Source of the DNA: JBALVT01 sp045110675
GTDB taxonomy: Bacteria > Pseudomonadota > Gammaproteobacteria > Pseudomonadales > Halieaceae
Direction: 5' to 3'
Assembly: GCA_045110675.1 (NCBI GenBank)
Contig: JBGCGJ010000009.1
Location: 124,001 to 188,000 of the forward strand
Length of the DNA stretch: 64,000 bases
Shown: piece after piece, positions 33,913 through 42,409 of the stretch
How the letters are laid out: each line of letters starts with the position of its first letter
How positions within the stretch are numbered: position 1 is the stretch's first letter
Program-made: the position numbers and the translations under genes
The notes under the pieces: generated by a model
What the model saw: only the letters and a program-made list of their open reading frames with translations
Told to the model about the DNA's origin: nothing
Database searches by the model: none

Positions 33913-35763
33913 ATGAGACTCGGCTTTACCAACCATCCAGCACAGTTACTAAAACAGTCCCTGAAGTTAATCCAACTATTGTTCGTGGTGTCCTTGACCG
34001 TCTATTTGGCCGCTTGCGGCAGTGCTCCAAAAAAGCAAGAGACCGCTGCCGAGTTTCCTGAGATTCCGTCTTCCCCCGACATACAATGGCAACCTATTGA
34101 GCTTCCCCCTTCTCAGTTTAGTGAGGTGTTCAATAAAGCAGAGAGCCAGCTCCTGGGCTTTGACTGGATGGGAGCTACTCAAACTCTGAAGGAGATTCCA
34201 CTGGAGCTCGCAAGTCCCACCGACAGGCAGTACATGAACTATCTTCAGGCTCGCATCCACTATGTAGAAGGAGATCAGCAGGAGGCAGCGGCGCTTTGGC
34301 ACTTCGACAATGTCGGTGGCTCTCAAGGGAATCTCGCGCTTGATATCAAGAGCACAAACTTCCGGAGACATACACTCCGCCTAACTGGAAAGACGCTTCA
34401 AAGTGCTCTGTTGGGAGATCAGATTGCCCAGCGAATCGCAGCTGACCGACCCGTTAATCGGGCTCTAATGCGCAGCATCTGGCATGATTTGCAAAGAACC
34501 TCGGTGCAGGAATTACAACAGGCTCTGGCCGCGGAGACAAATTCGCGATGGGCGGGCTGGATTCAACTCTCGCTCATCAGCGCCACTGCACAGAGCCAGG
34601 CGGAACTGAGACAGGAGCTCAGCAATTGGTTGCTTGAGAATCCGGATCACCCCAGCGCCGCGGCTTTACCGGGTGGCTTGGAGTACATGCTCGTCCCTAC
34701 CCCCACTGCCAGAAAAGTCGCATTGTTACTGCCCTTAAGCGGCAGATTGGCTCCTGCAGCAAAGGCGGTAAGGGATGGATACCTGTCCAAATTCTATGCC
34801 GCGAGATCCTTGGAAGATAACGTTGATAAGCATTTACGCGTCTTAGACTTGGACCGGTATAATTCTATTACCGCGGCTTACGATGCCGCTACTGCCGACG
34901 GGGCGGAATTGATCATCGGGCCACTGAGCAAAAGAAACGTCACGTCTCTGGGGGATCACCCCGATCGCCGCACACCGGTACTCGCGCTGAATCGTTCTGA
35001 AGAAACAATTAGCCACAGTGATATGGCATTGATTCAACTGGCACTATCGCCTGAGGATGAAGTCAAGCAGATATCGCGACTGGCTTTTGGCACAGGCGCG
35101 CGGCGAGCCCTCATCGTAAGACCTTCCGGTCAATGGGGCGCAAAAATGGAACACTCCTTGCGAAGTAGCTGGGAGGGGCTTGGGGGACAGGTAAGCGCGG
35201 TGGCGAGCTATTCGGGACGCGATGAGTATTCCAGCAGCATCGCCGGCGCCCTCGATCTGCCGGAAAGCGAGCAACGAGCCAGAGAGATTAGAGGCTTACT
35301 GGGCGGGAAGCTGGAGTTCACAGCCCGCCGACGTAAGGATGCGGACATCGTTTTCCTACTGAGTCGCTCGGGTGCCGAAGCGCGCTCGGTAAAGCCACTC
35401 CTGGCATACCACTACGCTGGCGCATTGCCGGTCTATGCCACTTCGAGTGTCTACAACGGTATCGCCGACGTTAGAGACAAAGACCTAAACGGTATCCGAT
35501 TGGTGGAAACTCCCTGGCGCCTGGGTAGCTCTCCACGCAGCAACTTGACGAATGCGGGACCCATCGAGGGTGATCGATACGCAAGTTTGAGGGCTCTGGG
35601 TGCGGACGCTTTCTTATTGCAATCGCGACTAAGCCAATTCCAATCCGGACCGGAATTCATGATTCGAGGCAATACCGGATTACTGAGCCTCGACCCTCAG
35701 CTTAGAATTGTCAGGGAACTTCAGCCCGCCACTTTTGATAGGGGTGTTCTGAGAGCCCAATAG
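33913..35763 (+). CDS. lpoA: LpoA, outer-membrane lipoprotein activator of PBP1A
   Basis: 616 aa. A lipoprotein signal (hydrophobic ~19-33, lipobox YLAAC, lipidated C35) leads to a TPR-like N-domain and a C-terminal periplasmic-binding-protein fold (KVALLLPLSGRLAPAAKAVRDG onward). In E. coli it reaches through the periplasm to stimulate PBP1A. It heads the block lpoA-yraN-diaA-BON lipoprotein, all plus strand and closely spaced, as in many gammaproteobacteria. Confidence 0.93.
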   Translation: MRLGFTNHPAQLLKQSLKLIQLLFVVSLTVYLAACGSAPKKQETAAEFPEIPSSPDIQWQPIELPPSQFSEVFNKAESQLLGFDWMGATQTLKEIPLELASPTDRQYMNYLQARIHYVEGDQQEAAALWHFDNVGGSQGNLALDIKSTNFRRHTLRLTGKTLQSALLGDQIAQRIAADRPVNRALMRSIWHDLQRTSVQELQQALAAETNSRWAGWIQLSLISATAQSQAELRQELSNWLLENPDHPSAAALPGGLEYMLVPTPTARKVALLLPLSGRLAPAAKAVRDGYLSKFYAARSLEDNVDKHLRVLDLDRYNSITAAYDAATADGAELIIGPLSKRNVTSLGDHPDRRTPVLALNRSEETISHSDMALIQLALSPEDEVKQISRLAFGTGARRALIVRPSGQWGAKMEHSLRSSWEGLGGQVSAVASYSGRDEYSSSIAGALDLPESEQRAREIRGLLGGKLEFTARRRKDADIVFLLSRSGAEARSVKPLLAYHYAGALPVYATSSVYNGIADVRDKDLNGIRLVETPWRLGSSPRSNLTNAGPIEGDRYASLRALGADAFLLQSRLSQFQSGPEFMIRGNTGLLSLDPQLRIVRELQPATFDRGVLRAQ

Positions 35764-35803
35764 CTACACTACCGGAATGTTATTCGCGTGGGAGTGTAGG
35801 GAA

Positions 35804-36163
35804 GTGAAAGCAATTGGCGACGAGTTCGAGAATCAAGCTACGGCGCTTTTGCGCCACAGCGGCCTACAAATAATTAACAGGAACTACGCGGGAAAAACGG
35901 GAGAAATTGACATCATTGCGCGTGATGGTAACTATCTGGTGTTTTGCGAAGTGAGAGTGCGCAGCAACAGCGCCTACGCGGGAGCCGCTGGATCGGTAGA
36001 CTTTCGCAAACAGCGACGCCTGATCAGAACAGCGCAACTTTATCTGAAATCCCATCCGCAGTGGGCTAATTCACCCTGCCGGTTTGACGTCATCGCCTTT
36101 GAGCCCCCACAATCAGAGCAGCACAGCTCGCCGAACTGGATTCGGTCAGCCTTTACCGCTTGA
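35804..36163 (+). CDS. yraN: YraN family protein (UPF0102, endonuclease-like fold)
   Basis: 119 aa. The family has a restriction-endonuclease-like fold (GEIDIIARDG ... FCEVRVRS, with conserved Glu/Asp/Glu) but no established function. GTG at 35804, behind GGGAG and AGGG, gives VKAIGDEFENQA, in line with other members; an ATG at 35777 would add nine atypical residues. It is 40 bp after lpoA and 25 bp before diaA. The usual EVRYR reads EVRVR here. Confidence 0.85.
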   Translation: MKAIGDEFENQATALLRHSGLQIINRNYAGKTGEIDIIARDGNYLVFCEVRVRSNSAYAGAAGSVDFRKQRRLIRTAQLYLKSHPQWANSPCRFDVIAFEPPQSEQHSSPNWIRSAFTA

Positions 36164-36188
36164 GACGCTAAAATACAGGATTTAATCG

Positions 36189-36788
36189 ATGGATCAATAC
36201 CAACGCATCGCCGCGCACTTTCAGCAGGCGATCGAGCTCATAGCAATCTCCGTTGATTCACTTGCAGAACCGATCGAACTCAGCAGCGAATTAATCTCGC
36301 AGGCCTTGCAAAAGGAAAACAAGGTGATTGTATGCGGGAATGGACCAGATCGGGCCCTCTCGCAATTATTTTCGAGTAACTTGATTAACCGTTTCGAGAA
36401 TGATCGTCCGGGTCTGCCAGCGCTTAACCTGGATTCAAGCTCAGCCAACCTCAGCACCATAGACGATGCCAGTAATATTAACGATATTTTTGCCAGACAA
36501 ATCACTGCACTTGGCCAGGCAGGAGATGTATTGTTCTGTATTAGTAGCGAGCGCAGTCATCAGAATTTGGCACACGCCATCGCGGCGGCCTTCGACAGAC
36601 AAATGGTCGTGGTAGTGCTGTCAAATGAAAGCAATGGACAGCTCAGCAAGATGTTGCGACACGAAGACGTTGAATTGTCGGTCACTGCACACCGACAACC
36701 CCGAGTGGTCGAGTTACAGACCATGGTTATTCAGTGTATTTGCGAACTGATTGAACGGAGCCTATTCGGCGATTACGACCAGGAATAA
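36189..36788 (+). CDS. diaA: DiaA-like SIS-domain protein
   Basis: 199 aa. A single SIS domain related to phosphoheptose isomerase GmhA. In E. coli DiaA binds DnaA and promotes initiation at oriC. The context (lpoA-yraN-here-BON lipoprotein) supports DiaA. The N-terminal MDQYQRIAAHFQQAIE helix fits. The sugar-binding stretch is degenerate: the usual CGNGGSA region reads CGNGPDRALSQLF, which argues against isomerase activity. Confidence 0.85.
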   Translation: MDQYQRIAAHFQQAIELIAISVDSLAEPIELSSELISQALQKENKVIVCGNGPDRALSQLFSSNLINRFENDRPGLPALNLDSSSANLSTIDDASNINDIFARQITALGQAGDVLFCISSERSHQNLAHAIAAAFDRQMVVVVLSNESNGQLSKMLRHEDVELSVTAHRQPRVVELQTMVIQCICELIERSLFGDYDQE

Positions 36789-36791
36789 ACC

Positions 36792-37364
36792 ATGAAAAAC
36801 ACCCTAACGATAGCCATGTTATGCACCAGCATGCTCTTGAGCGGCTGCGGAAGTCTGCTGGCTACTTTGCAATCAAATCCGCTCAGGGATGATCCCGGTC
36901 AAAGGACCATGGGCCAACAGCTCGAAGATGAGAGTATCGAGACAAAAAGTGTGGTGAATATCCACGCCGCCAACAAAGAGTTCGACCAAGCCCACCTTGT
37001 TGTGGTGAGCTACAACGGCTATGTTCTACTCGCGGGACAAGTTCACAGCGAAGCTCTCAAAACTCAAGCGACGGAGGTTGTCAGAAAAGTCCGCAATGTC
37101 AGAAGAATCTACAATGAATTGGAAGTCGCGTCTCCCAGCTCGGGAATTACCAGGACCAGCGATACCTGGATTACGACTAAGGTGAAGAGCTACCTGCTAG
37201 GCAGTTCCGGCATTGCCGGGGGCCGCGTAAAAGTTGTCACCGAAAATGGCGTGGTGTACCTAATGGGATTGGCAACACAAGCTGAGGCGGATCGAGTTGC
37301 AGACACGGCGGCAGGAATTTCTGGTGTTCAAAGAGTGGTGAGAATTTTCGAAATAATTGATTAG
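36792..37364 (+). CDS. dolP: BON-domain outer-membrane lipoprotein (DolP/YraP-like)
   Basis: 190 aa. Lipoprotein signal with lipobox LLSGC (C19), then two BON domains (~48-115 and ~125-190; NGYVLLAGQVHSE and NGVVYLMGLATQ are the repeat cores). In E. coli DolP binds anionic phospholipids at the division site and supports envelope integrity and BAM function. It starts 3 bp after diaA. It converges on sspB over 27 bp. Confidence 0.88.
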   Translation: MKNTLTIAMLCTSMLLSGCGSLLATLQSNPLRDDPGQRTMGQQLEDESIETKSVVNIHAANKEFDQAHLVVVSYNGYVLLAGQVHSEALKTQATEVVRKVRNVRRIYNELEVASPSSGITRTSDTWITTKVKSYLLGSSGIAGGRVKVVTENGVVYLMGLATQAEADRVADTAAGISGVQRVVRIFEIID

Positions 37365-37391
37365 GAACTTCGGGGCCAGCACTAGCAATCG

Positions 37392-37787
37392 CTACTTAAC
37401 CACTTTCAGTGAAGGGCGTCCTTCAGGCCGGTTGGGCGATGGAGCGCCATCATCTGGCGGTGTATCACCGTCAGAATCATCATCGGCATCAAACACCATT
37501 CCCTGGCCGTTCTCTCTGGCATAGATGCCTATTACAGCAGAAACCGGTACATAGATATCGCTGGCCACCCCGCCGAACCGGCCGTTGAAACTTACGGCGT
37601 CATTGGCGATATTAAGATCGACGACGGCACCAGGAGAGATGTTTAGAACAATCTGGCCGTCCTTAACAAATTGCTGCGGAACCATTACGTCTTTGACCAT
37701 GGCGTCCACCAGCATGTAGGGGGTGCATTCATTATCCGCTATCCACTCATAGAGCGCGCGCATAATGTATGGACGACTAGGGGTCAT
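37392..37787 (-). CDS. sspB: ClpXP adaptor SspB
   Basis: 131 aa. Delivers ssrA-tagged and RseA-type substrates to ClpXP. The folded domain (PSRPYIMRALYEWIADN ... YVPVSAVIGIYARENGQGM) is followed by an acidic flexible linker (DADDDSDGDTPPDDG) and a C-terminal ClpX-binding tail RPSLKVVK. The frame is open upstream into sspA, but the ATG at 37787 has GGAG 8 bases away and the usual start MTPSRPY. It is 28 bp after sspA. Confidence 0.94.
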   Translation of the reverse strand: MTPSRPYIMRALYEWIADNECTPYMLVDAMVKDVMVPQQFVKDGQIVLNISPGAVVDLNIANDAVSFNGRFGGVASDIYVPVSAVIGIYARENGQGMVFDADDDSDGDTPPDDGAPSPNRPEGRPSLKVVK

Positions 37788-37815
37788 CAAACCACTCCGC
37801 AATCGAATACGCCAA

Positions 37816-38448
37816 CTAAAGGCGCATTTCCCTCTCTTGCTCTGAAAGACTAGCCTGAAAGGATTCCCGCTCAAACAGGGTATCCATATAAGCCAACAAT
37901 GGCTTGGTTTGCTTATTGGAACGAATATCAACACCCAGTGAAGGGAGGCGCCACAAAATGGGCGCGAGACAGCAATCCACCAAAGTGAACTCCTCACTCA
38001 TGAAAAAGGGCTTATCACTGAAGATTGGTGCGATGGCAGTAATGCTCTCACGCAACTCTTTGGTGCTTTTGGTAACAACATTGTCACTTCTTGAATGCTG
38101 GATAGAGTCCAGAAGACTGCACCAATCTTTTTCAATACGATGAATATAAAGGCGGCTCTCTGCGCGCGCCACAGGATACACCGGAAGGAGAGGCGGATGG
38201 GGGAAACGCTCATCCAGGTATTCCATCATCACTTTTGATTCGTAGAGAACCAAGTCCCTATCAACCAGCGTGGGAAGTGAATTGTAAGGATTCAAATCAG
38301 ACAGCTCGCTCGGCGGGTGTTGCCCATCAGACTCGATCATCTCTACGGTCACGCCCTTCTCAGCGAGAACAATACGCACGCGATGACTGTAATGACTCAT
38401 ACTATCACTATAAAAGGTCATCGAAGACCGCTTTGCCACTACACCCAT
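37816..38448 (-). CDS. sspA: Stringent starvation protein A (SspA)
   Basis: 210 aa. GST-fold protein that binds RNA polymerase and alters promoter use in stationary phase. It has a thioredoxin-like N-domain (SSMTFYSDSMSHYSHRVRI; the Ser-rich site lacks a catalytic Cys, as in SspA) and an all-helical C-domain. The ATG at 38448 has GAGGA 8 bases upstream. A perfect TATAAT lies 20 bp before the ATG. It is paired with sspB as in E. coli. Confidence 0.93.
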   Translation of the reverse strand: MGVVAKRSSMTFYSDSMSHYSHRVRIVLAEKGVTVEMIESDGQHPPSELSDLNPYNSLPTLVDRDLVLYESKVMMEYLDERFPHPPLLPVYPVARAESRLYIHRIEKDWCSLLDSIQHSRSDNVVTKSTKELRESITAIAPIFSDKPFFMSEEFTLVDCCLAPILWRLPSLGVDIRSNKQTKPLLAYMDTLFERESFQASLSEQEREMRL

Positions 38449-38467
38449 GGGGGTTCCTCAGTGTTAA

Positions 38468-38496
38468 ATTATACAATCGGCACCGGAGCAAATAAA
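38468..38496 (-). promoter_or_regulatory. Candidate sspA promoter
   Basis: Minus strand -10 TATAAT (38473-38468) is perfect. The -35 at 17 bp is poor (TTTATT, 3/6). The start would lie very close to the sspA ATG at 38448, leaving a leader of ~13 nt. It overlaps the hairpin after the cytochrome gene. Confidence 0.5.
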
Positions 38497-38508
38497 TGCA
38501 GCCGGTGC
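38480..38508 (-). terminator. Hairpin after the cytochrome b/c1 gene
   Basis: A 7-bp perfect inverted repeat GCACCGG/CCGGTGC (38480-38486 and 38502-38508) follows the cytochrome stop by 18 bp. No uninterrupted T run follows, so it may be a weak terminator or an mRNA 3' end stabiliser. Confidence 0.4.
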
Positions 38509-38526
38509 TGGGATTTGTTGCTCGTT

Positions 38527-40566
38527 CTAGTGAACGTCTTTCCAGTACTCTCGATTGAGCAGCCAGGCTAATACGAAGAATAGGGTCACAAACAGCAACA
38601 CATACGTTCCAATGCGCTTACGCTCTACAGCAACGGGATCTGCCGTGTAGGCTAGGAAATTGGTGAGATTATACATAGCCTTGTCAAACTGCTCGGGGGA
38701 CATCGTTCCAGCCTCCGCGATCGAGAACTGTCCACAGGGGTCTTCGAGAATATCTTCGCCGGTCAAAGGGTCGCGCTTGACACCTCCGTTGTGGGCCTTA
38801 ACCGAACCCATGGCACATTCCTGTACCCCCTGTAGTTCGAGTAGTACATTGGGCATGCCAACATCTTTAAATACTCTGTTATTCACACCATAAGGACGAC
38901 TGTCATCTTTATAAAAGTTGCGAAGATAAGTGTAGAGCCACTCTGGCTGCCGCAATCGAGAGACCAGCGTCAAATCAGGTGGAGTTGCGCCAAACCAGGT
39001 TTTAGCCGCGCCTTCGTCCATTGAACTGAACATCAATGATCCAATCTTCTGCGATGGATCGAACATCAGGTTAGCCTCAAACAAATCCTCGGGGATACCC
39101 AAATCACTCGCCACTCGATTGTAGCGAGAATACTGCAAGGAATGACAACCCAGGCAGTAGTTCATGTAAAGTTTGGCACCTTCTTGCAAAGAAGCCTTAT
39201 CTTTGGGAGTGGCCACGAATTCATCGCATTCGATAGTGCCGCAGTTATAACCGCCCTCGGCGCCTACCGCCTTTAGCGGCAGAATCGTTAGTGCTCCGAT
39301 CAGCGCAAGACCCGCCATGGAGCCCCAGAAACCAATTCCACCGTCTGTCGTTACTCGGTCCGGTACCGGTTTGGTTTTTTCCATCGACGTCCAAAAGGGC
39401 ATCAACAAAAAGAAACTGAAGTACAAAATAGAACAAATTTGAGCGAGGAAAGTTCGCTCTGGAGTAGGCGACTTAACGCCCAGTACGCCGAGAATAAGGA
39501 AAGAAGCCACGAACACCACCAGGGTAAATTTGGTCATGTTGCCGCGATAACGCCAAGATCTTACTGGGCTTCTGTCCAGCCATGGCAGCATAAATGGGAT
39601 GGCTACTGAAGCGGCAAAGGCGATAAAACCCCAAAATTTATCCGGCACCGCTCTAAGTACCGAGTAGAACGGGGTGAAATACCAAACCGGCGCAATATGC
39701 TCAGGAGTTTTGAGGCCATTAGCTTCCTCAAAATTGGCGAACTCTATGAAGAAACCGCCCATCTCAGGCATAAAGAATGCGATAAAACAGAAAACGAACA
39801 GAAATACACCAATGGCCTGTAGATCGTGAACGGTGTAATAGGGGTGGAAGGCAACGCCATCGAGAGGTACGCCCTTATCATCCTTATACTTTTTGATATC
39901 TACACCATCGGGGTTGTTAGAACCAACTTCATGCAGCGCGAGAAGGTGCAACACCACCAGCGCTAACAAGATGATCGGCAGTGCAACTACGTGTAGTGCG
40001 AAAAACCGGTTGAGTGTAATACCTGAGATCAAATAGTCTCCGCGAATCCAGGTAACCAGATCTTCTCCCACGACAGGAATGGCGCCAAATAACGAGATAA
40101 TAACCTGCGCACCCCAATAGGACATTTGGCCCCAGGGCAATACATAGCCAACGAAGGCCTCAGCCATGAGAACCACAAAGATCAGCATACCGAATATCCA
40201 GATCAACTCACGAGGCTTCTGATACGAACCGTACAACAGCGCCCGGAACATATGCAGATAGATCACGACAAAGAAAGCCGAGGCGCCAGTAGAATGGAGA
40301 TAGCGAATAATCCAGCCGTAATCCACATCTCGCATGATGTACTCGACCGAGGCAAAGGCCCCTTCCGCGCTCGGATTAAAACTCATGGTCAACCAAACAC
40401 CGGTCAAAAGCTGGTTGACCAAGACGAGCAGGGAAAGAACCCCGAAGAAATACCAGAAATTAAAATTCTTGGGCGCGTAGTATTTGCCCATGTGGGTATC
40501 CCACGCCTTCATAATAGGTAATCGGGCATCGACCCAGTCGCGTAGTCCTACAAGCATATTGATCAT
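38527..40566 (-). CDS. Fused cytochrome b / cytochrome c1 of the ubiquinol:cytochrome c reductase
   Basis: 679 aa. Residues 1-~405 are cytochrome b: heme ligands H91/H105 and H192/H207, eight helices, and Qo motif PVWY (~293-296), the form known in beta/gamma-proteobacteria. Residues ~415-435 form a helix like a c1 signal peptide (internal Met417, cleavage-like AVGA|EGG). From ~437 follows cytochrome c1: heme site C471LGCH475, MPNVL with M571 as likely iron ligand, extra Cys at 442/447 and 584/611, and a C-terminal anchor ending REYWKDVH. No stop or frameshift separates them. In gammaproteobacteria petB and petC are usually separate; a b/c1 fusion is known from Bradyrhizobium (fbcH), where the precursor is cleaved. 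It starts one base inside the petA stop (TGATG). Confidence 0.95.
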   Translation of the reverse strand: MINMLVGLRDWVDARLPIMKAWDTHMGKYYAPKNFNFWYFFGVLSLLVLVNQLLTGVWLTMSFNPSAEGAFASVEYIMRDVDYGWIIRYLHSTGASAFFVVIYLHMFRALLYGSYQKPRELIWIFGMLIFVVLMAEAFVGYVLPWGQMSYWGAQVIISLFGAIPVVGEDLVTWIRGDYLISGITLNRFFALHVVALPIILLALVVLHLLALHEVGSNNPDGVDIKKYKDDKGVPLDGVAFHPYYTVHDLQAIGVFLFVFCFIAFFMPEMGGFFIEFANFEEANGLKTPEHIAPVWYFTPFYSVLRAVPDKFWGFIAFAASVAIPFMLPWLDRSPVRSWRYRGNMTKFTLVVFVASFLILGVLGVKSPTPERTFLAQICSILYFSFFLLMPFWTSMEKTKPVPDRVTTDGGIGFWGSMAGLALIGALTILPLKAVGAEGGYNCGTIECDEFVATPKDKASLQEGAKLYMNYCLGCHSLQYSRYNRVASDLGIPEDLFEANLMFDPSQKIGSLMFSSMDEGAAKTWFGATPPDLTLVSRLRQPEWLYTYLRNFYKDDSRPYGVNNRVFKDVGMPNVLLELQGVQECAMGSVKAHNGGVKRDPLTGEDILEDPCGQFSIAEAGTMSPEQFDKAMYNLTNFLAYTADPVAVERKRIGTYVLLFVTLFFVLAWLLNREYWKDVH

Positions 40567-41165
40567 CAGGCCGCCTCCGAGTCCACGCCAATTACCAGAA
40601 TATTGTCGCCTTCAAATGAATAAGGCGGCACGACCAAATTGGCTGATGCTGGAACACCTGCGTAAACACGGCCGGACAAATCAAACATTGATCCATGACA
40701 GGGGCAAAAGAAACCACCGACCCAACTGCCATCGGACAAGAATTCTGTGGGCCCCACTTCGGGACGAAACTTCGGTGCGCATCCCAGGTGCGTACACAGG
40801 CCAACAATCACCAGCAGTTCAGGACGAATAGATCTGGCGATACCGTCAATGTAATCTGGCTGTGTGGAAAGACTGGAATCCGGGTCTTTCAGTTCGCCGT
40901 CCAAAGCCGCGAGACCTTCTACTTGAGAGGGAGTACGATTGACAACATAAACTGGCTGCCCGCGCCACTCGACGACTATCATCTGACCCGGTTCTAGTTT
41001 GCTAATATCGGCCTTTACCGGCGCTCCGGCAGCCTTTGCTTTAGCGGACGGGTTCCATGAGCCGACAAATGGCACCGCGATACCGACCGCGCCTGCGACA
41101 CCGACAGCACTGGTGGCTGCGGTCAGAAAACGTCTCCTGCCGGTGTTTACGCCATCGCTACTCAT
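40566..41165 (-). CDS. petA: Ubiquinol-cytochrome c reductase Rieske iron-sulfur subunit
   Basis: 199 aa. The 2Fe-2S subunit of the bc1 complex. An N-terminal twin-arginine signal-anchor (TGRRRFLTAATSAVG) precedes the Rieske domain with CTHLGC and CPCHGS as cluster ligands. The ATG at 41165 is chosen because AGGGGAG lies 6-8 bases upstream; an earlier in-frame start at 41186 lacks this. It is first in the operon with the fused b/c1 gene. Confidence 0.96.
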   Translation of the reverse strand: MSSDGVNTGRRRFLTAATSAVGVAGAVGIAVPFVGSWNPSAKAKAAGAPVKADISKLEPGQMIVVEWRGQPVYVVNRTPSQVEGLAALDGELKDPDSSLSTQPDYIDGIARSIRPELLVIVGLCTHLGCAPKFRPEVGPTEFLSDGSWVGGFFCPCHGSMFDLSGRVYAGVPASANLVVPPYSFEGDNILVIGVDSEAA

Positions 41166-41337
41166 GCTTTTCTCCCCTAATTGCAAGTATACGGTTTGCC
41201 GATGCTGGCTTCTTGAGGCCAGTCGTCACAAAACGGGGCAAATGGTAATGATTTTACCCAGTTGTTACAAGGAAAACCCTTGATAGTACTGTCTTTCCGG
41301 CGTTTCAGTGTAGGTGATCAACCTGGGGTTCAGACAT

Positions 41338-41375
41338 AAAAAAACGCCCGGACTGCGCGCAAACCCGGACGTTTT
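41338..41375 (-). terminator. Intrinsic terminator after rplM-rpsI
   Basis: On minus an 11-bp stem (plus arms 41341-41351 and 41365-41375, one G.U pair) with a 13-base loop is followed by a run of seven T. It lies 43 bp after the rpsI stop and isolates the ribosomal genes from petA. Confidence 0.88.
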
Positions 41376-41417
41376 CGTAACGCTGACACACCCCGAAATA
41401 CGAGATCTGCCCGCAGC

Positions 41418-41810
41418 TTATCGCTTGGAGAACTGAGGCTTCTTACGGGCCTTGCGAAGGCCTACTTTCTTACGCTCAACTTCCCGCGCATCTCGAGTTA
41501 CATAACCCGCAGCCCTCAAGGTGCCACGCAAGGATTCATCATACTGCAGCAGCGCACGAGTAATGCCGTGGCGAATCGCGCCGGCTTGACCGAAGCTTCC
41601 ACCACCGGCGACGGTGATATTAATGTCGAACTTATCAACCAGCTCAACCAGCTCAAGGGGCTGACGCACGATCATGCGAGCAACTTGACGACCGAAATAC
41701 TCATCTAGGGGGCGCTGGTTAACAGTGACATTGCCACCGCCGTTCTGAAGGAAAACTCGAGCAGTGGAAGTCTTTCGACGCCCGGTTCCGTAATATTGAG
41801 TAGCTGACAT
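41418..41810 (-). CDS. rpsI: 30S ribosomal protein S9
   Basis: 130 aa, exact usual length. Contacts the P-site tRNA with its basic tail, here ending KARKKPQFSKR. TGRRKTSTARVFL at the N-terminus and QAGAIRHGITRALL are signatures. It follows rplM by 11 bp, the universal L13-S9 pair. Confidence 0.98.
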   Translation of the reverse strand: MSATQYYGTGRRKTSTARVFLQNGGGNVTVNQRPLDEYFGRQVARMIVRQPLELVELVDKFDINITVAGGGSFGQAGAIRHGITRALLQYDESLRGTLRAAGYVTRDAREVERKKVGLRKARKKPQFSKR

Positions 41811-41821
41811 AAAAGTATCCG

Positions 41822-42250
41822 TTAAATATTCAGAGCTTGTGGCTGTTGCGCCGCATGAGGGTGTGCATCGCCCGCATACACTTTGAGTTTCTTGAACATA
41901 GCGCGTCCCAGAGGGTTGCGAGGCAACATGCCCTTAACTGCACTCTGGATCACTCGTTCTGGGGCTTTTTCGATCAATTTCTCGAAGGATATCGACTTGA
42001 TACCACCGATATAACCGGTGTGATGGTAGTACATTTTATCCGTAGTCTTGGCTCCGCTAACACGAACCTTCTCACAGTTGATCACAACAATGTAATCACC
42101 GGTATCAACATGGGGGGTGTACTCAGCCTTGTGCTTGCCGCGCAGGCGATGTGCTATTTCAGTCGCTAAACGTCCCAGGGTTTTATCAGCAGCGTCCACT
42201 ACGAACCAGTCGCGGGCCACATCTTCTGCTTTGGCACTAAAAGTTTTCAT
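41822..42250 (-). CDS. rplM: 50S ribosomal protein L13
   Basis: 142 aa, as in E. coli. Early-assembly 50S protein. MKTFSAKAEDVARDWFVVDA at the start and HTGYIGGIKS, GMLPRNPLGR, YAGDAHPHAAQQP are characteristic. An in-frame ATG-type start at 42283 would add a non-conserved 11-residue extension, so 42250 is used. A promoter lies ~40 bp upstream. Confidence 0.98.
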   Translation of the reverse strand: MKTFSAKAEDVARDWFVVDAADKTLGRLATEIAHRLRGKHKAEYTPHVDTGDYIVVINCEKVRVSGAKTTDKMYYHHTGYIGGIKSISFEKLIEKAPERVIQSAVKGMLPRNPLGRAMFKKLKVYAGDAHPHAAQQPQALNI

Positions 42251-42291
42251 CTGTATCCGTCTCGTGGATGTGTCCAATTTCAAGGACGCGC

Positions 42292-42320
42292 ATACTAATC
42301 AATGCTGAGGTCTATTTCAA
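42292..42320 (-). promoter_or_regulatory. rplM-rpsI promoter
   Basis: On minus, -35 TTGAAA (42320-42315) and -10 TAGTAT (42297-42292) are 17 bp apart, followed directly by a GCGCG discriminator. GC-rich discriminators are typical of ribosomal promoters under stringent control. Confidence 0.75.
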
Positions 42321-42409
42321 GCTAATCTTGACAGGAAATAGTAAAGAAAAATCAGCACTTAGAAGTATTACGGACAATTTGCAGCGATGGTGCCCTAAGA
42401 CATCGCAAC

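Noticed and set aside
39290..39360. A frameshift or missed stop between cytochrome b and c1
   Set aside because: The reading frame is continuous, the linker is a plausible signal helix, and both halves are complete.
42379..42402. Hairpin GCGATG/CATCGC after zapE as a terminator
   Set aside because: No T run follows on the zapE strand, so it does not qualify as an intrinsic terminator.
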